Assembly (NCBI GenBank): GCA_937930495.1
Contig: CALGKL010000224.1
Span: 1-7,179, forward strand
Reading direction: 5' to 3'
Length of the DNA stretch: 7,179 nucleotides
Source: an uncultured Gloeocapsa sp.
GTDB lineage: Bacteria > Cyanobacteriota > Cyanobacteriia > Cyanobacteriales > Gloeocapsaceae
Shown here: positions 5,993 through 7,179 of the stretch, piece by piece
Numbering within the stretch: the stretch's first letter is position 1
Layout: each line of letters begins with the position of its first letter
Translations under genes and position numbers: made by a program
Notes under the pieces: model-generated
What the model saw: the letters and a program-made list of their open reading frames with translations, nothing else
What the model was told of the DNA's origin: nothing
The model's database searches: none

Positions 5993-7179
5993 GGAAATCG
6001 GGGATTATATCCACCAATAAAATCGAAAAGATAATGAGACAACTCTAATTTGCTACAACAGGGGAGGCTTTTTTGTCTTCCTTGACTGTCTAAAAAGACA
6101 CCTTGATTGGTATCGGTAGCGAACCCAGCATTAATCCTATCCACAGGATTAGCGACAATGATATCTAAATTCTTGCCCTGTAACTTAGCTAAAGCAGGTG
6201 AGATAATGTCTCCGGTTTGGGCGGCAAAACCGATTAAAAGTTGATGGGGTTGTTTGACTTGGGCTAATTCCCAGAGAATGTCTGGTATGGGTTGTAAAGC
6301 TAAGTTTTCAGGGAGAGACTGTTTCGGGAGTTTCACAGGAGAATAATTAACGGGTTGGACATCTCCTACAGCTGCTGACATAATTAACCAATCCTGTCCG
6401 GGGAAAAGGGTAACCAGGCGATCGCGCATCTCGGTTGCACTGACTACGGCAAATCTGGGTAGCTCCGGAAGTAAAGCTAATAATTCAGGGGCGATAGGAC
6501 CATGAACTAGGGTTACCCTAGCACCGCGAGAATGTGCAGCTTGAGCTAAGGCTATACCCATTTTACCGGTGGAGGGGTTACCCAAAAAGCGTACGGGATC
6601 GAGATGTTCCCTTGTTCCTCCGGCGCTAATCAAAATTGATTTTCCCTGTAAATCTCGTTTACCCTGGGTATAAAGGAGAGATTGAACTGAGTTGATAATC
6701 TGGCTAGGTTCAGCCATACGACCAGTTCCGCGGCGATCGCAAGCTAATAACCCTGCATTTGGTCCAACAGTGTGATAACGGGGGAGGGTTTGCAATTGTC
6801 GCCAATTATTTTGCACCGTTGCTTGTTCCCACATTTCCGTATTCATCGCTGGAGCTACTAAAATGGGACAGCTAGAGGCTAAAACCGTATTAGTAAGTAA
6901 ATTATCGGCCAAACCGTGAGTTAATTTAGCTAACGTATTCGCTGTTAAAGGAGCAATCACCAAGATCTCAGCCCATTCCCCTAGGCTAATATGGAGAGGA
7001 CGAGGTTGGTGAGGTTGCCAAAAGTCGGCATCGGTATAAGCTTGATGACGACTCAGGGTAGCCACCGTAACTGGTGTAATAAATTGTAGCGCAGATTGAG
7101 TCAGAATGACCCGAACTTCTGCACCCTGTTGAAAGAGGGTAGAAATCACTTCACAGACTTTATAAGCGGCGATTCCACC
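5989..7179 (-). CDS. coaBC: CoaBC (Dfp), coenzyme A biosynthesis enzyme, partial (N-terminus beyond right edge)
   Basis: Bifunctional phosphopantothenate-cysteine ligase and phosphopantothenoylcysteine decarboxylase, making 4'-phosphopantetheine for CoA. The frame is open to the window edge, giving 396 visible residues starting GGIAAYK, the FMN-binding start of the decarboxylase domain, so only a few residues are missing. CoaC features: active-site histidine in [10 protein letters not shown] (H63 of the fragment), PAMN (110-113) and the cysteine C147 in [15 protein letters not shown]. CoaB features (from about 178): [34 protein letters not shown]283 in SPVKLPK and GFAAQTG. Gln in GFAAQ and Thr in NPSTGK differ from the E. 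coli-like GFAAE and NxSSGK; these may be lineage variants. It is a housekeeping gene convergent with nifT and marks the edge of the nif cluster. Confidence 0.96.
   Translation of the reverse strand, partial: GGIAAYKVCEVISTLFQQGAEVRVILTQSALQFITPVTVATLSRHQAYTDADFWQPHQPRPLHISLGEWAEILVIAPLTANTLAKLTHGLADNLLTNTVLASSCPILVAPAMNTEMWEQATVQNNWRQLQTLPRYHTVGPNAGLLACDRRGTGRMAEPSQIINSVQSLLYTQGKRDLQGKSILISAGGTREHLDPVRFLGNPSTGKMGIALAQAAHSRGARVTLVHGPIAPELLALLPELPRFAVVSATEMRDRLVTLFPGQDWLIMSAAVGDVQPVNYSPVKLPKQSLPENLALQPIPDILWELAQVKQPHQLLIGFAAQTGDIISPALAKLQGKNLDIIVANPVDRINAGFATDTNQGVFLDSQGRQKSLPCCSKLELSHYLFDFIGGYNPRFP
6418..6425. repeat. HIP1 octamer
   Basis: GCGATCGC, the highly iterated palindrome of many cyanobacterial genomes, lies within coaBC and supports the cyanobacterial assignment. 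Confidence 0.7.
6733..6740. repeat. HIP1 octamer
   Basis: A second GCGATCGC within coaBC. I found no exact copy in the nif genes; the nearest are one-mismatch versions inside nifV (for example GCGATCGT near 5202). Confidence 0.7.

Noticed and set aside
6061..6079. Terminator downstream of nifT, GGAGG ... CTTCC around a T6 run
   Set aside because: The stem is only 5 pairs with one G-T wobble, the T-run lies in the loop rather than after the stem, and it falls inside coaBC coding sequence.
7147..7149. GTG as the start of coaBC
   Set aside because: The frame continues open to the window edge, and the upstream codons encode [10 protein letters not shown], the conserved FMN-binding start of the domain, so the true start lies outside the window.

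Overview
This window is the divergent centre of a cyanobacterial nitrogen-fixation (nif) cluster, together with the flanking housekeeping gene where the cluster ends. The cyanobacterial call rests on four things: the gene order nifB-fdxN-nifS facing nifP-nifV-nifZ-nifT; NifB with a C-terminal NifX/NafY-like domain; the nifP paralogue of serine acetyltransferase; and two HIP1 octamers (GCGATCGC) in the right-hand gene. The DNA looks AT-rich. Divergent nifB/nifP is, from memory, typical of unicellular and non-heterocystous diazotrophs of the Cyanothece/Leptolyngbya kind. That lineage placement is inference, and no species can be named.

Layout. On the minus strand, bases 1-2836 hold nifB, fdxN and nifS (nifS runs off the left edge), with gaps of only 6 and 8 bases, so they look like one operon. 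Bases 2837-3677 are an 841-base non-coding divergent control region. On the plus strand, 3678-5992 hold nifP, nifV, nifZ and nifT, overlapping or nearly touching. On the minus strand, coaBC (5989 to the right edge, N-terminus missing) faces the nif operon, and its stop codon interlocks with that of nifT.

How the genes work together. NifS releases sulfur from cysteine for Fe-S assembly, and NifP probably raises the supply of O-acetylserine and so of cysteine. NifB builds the Fe-S core (NifB-co) of FeMo-co, with FdxN as its likely electron donor. NifV makes homocitrate, the organic ligand of FeMo-co. NifZ and NifT are small accessory proteins. All complete genes have intact key motifs; I see no frameshift, insertion element or broken gene.

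The most informative part is the control region. A near-perfect inverted repeat (TGAGTTCAA-ATTA-TTGTACTCA) lies upstream of nifB, and the same half-site lies upstream of nifP. In each case exactly 35 bases separate the half-site from a TAACTG-containing -10-like element. Three further copies or near copies of the half-site lie between them. This fits a matched pair of activator-driven divergent promoters. The known cyanobacterial nif activator CnfR (PatB) is the natural candidate, but that assignment is inference. I found no undescribed system; the coding content is canonical.
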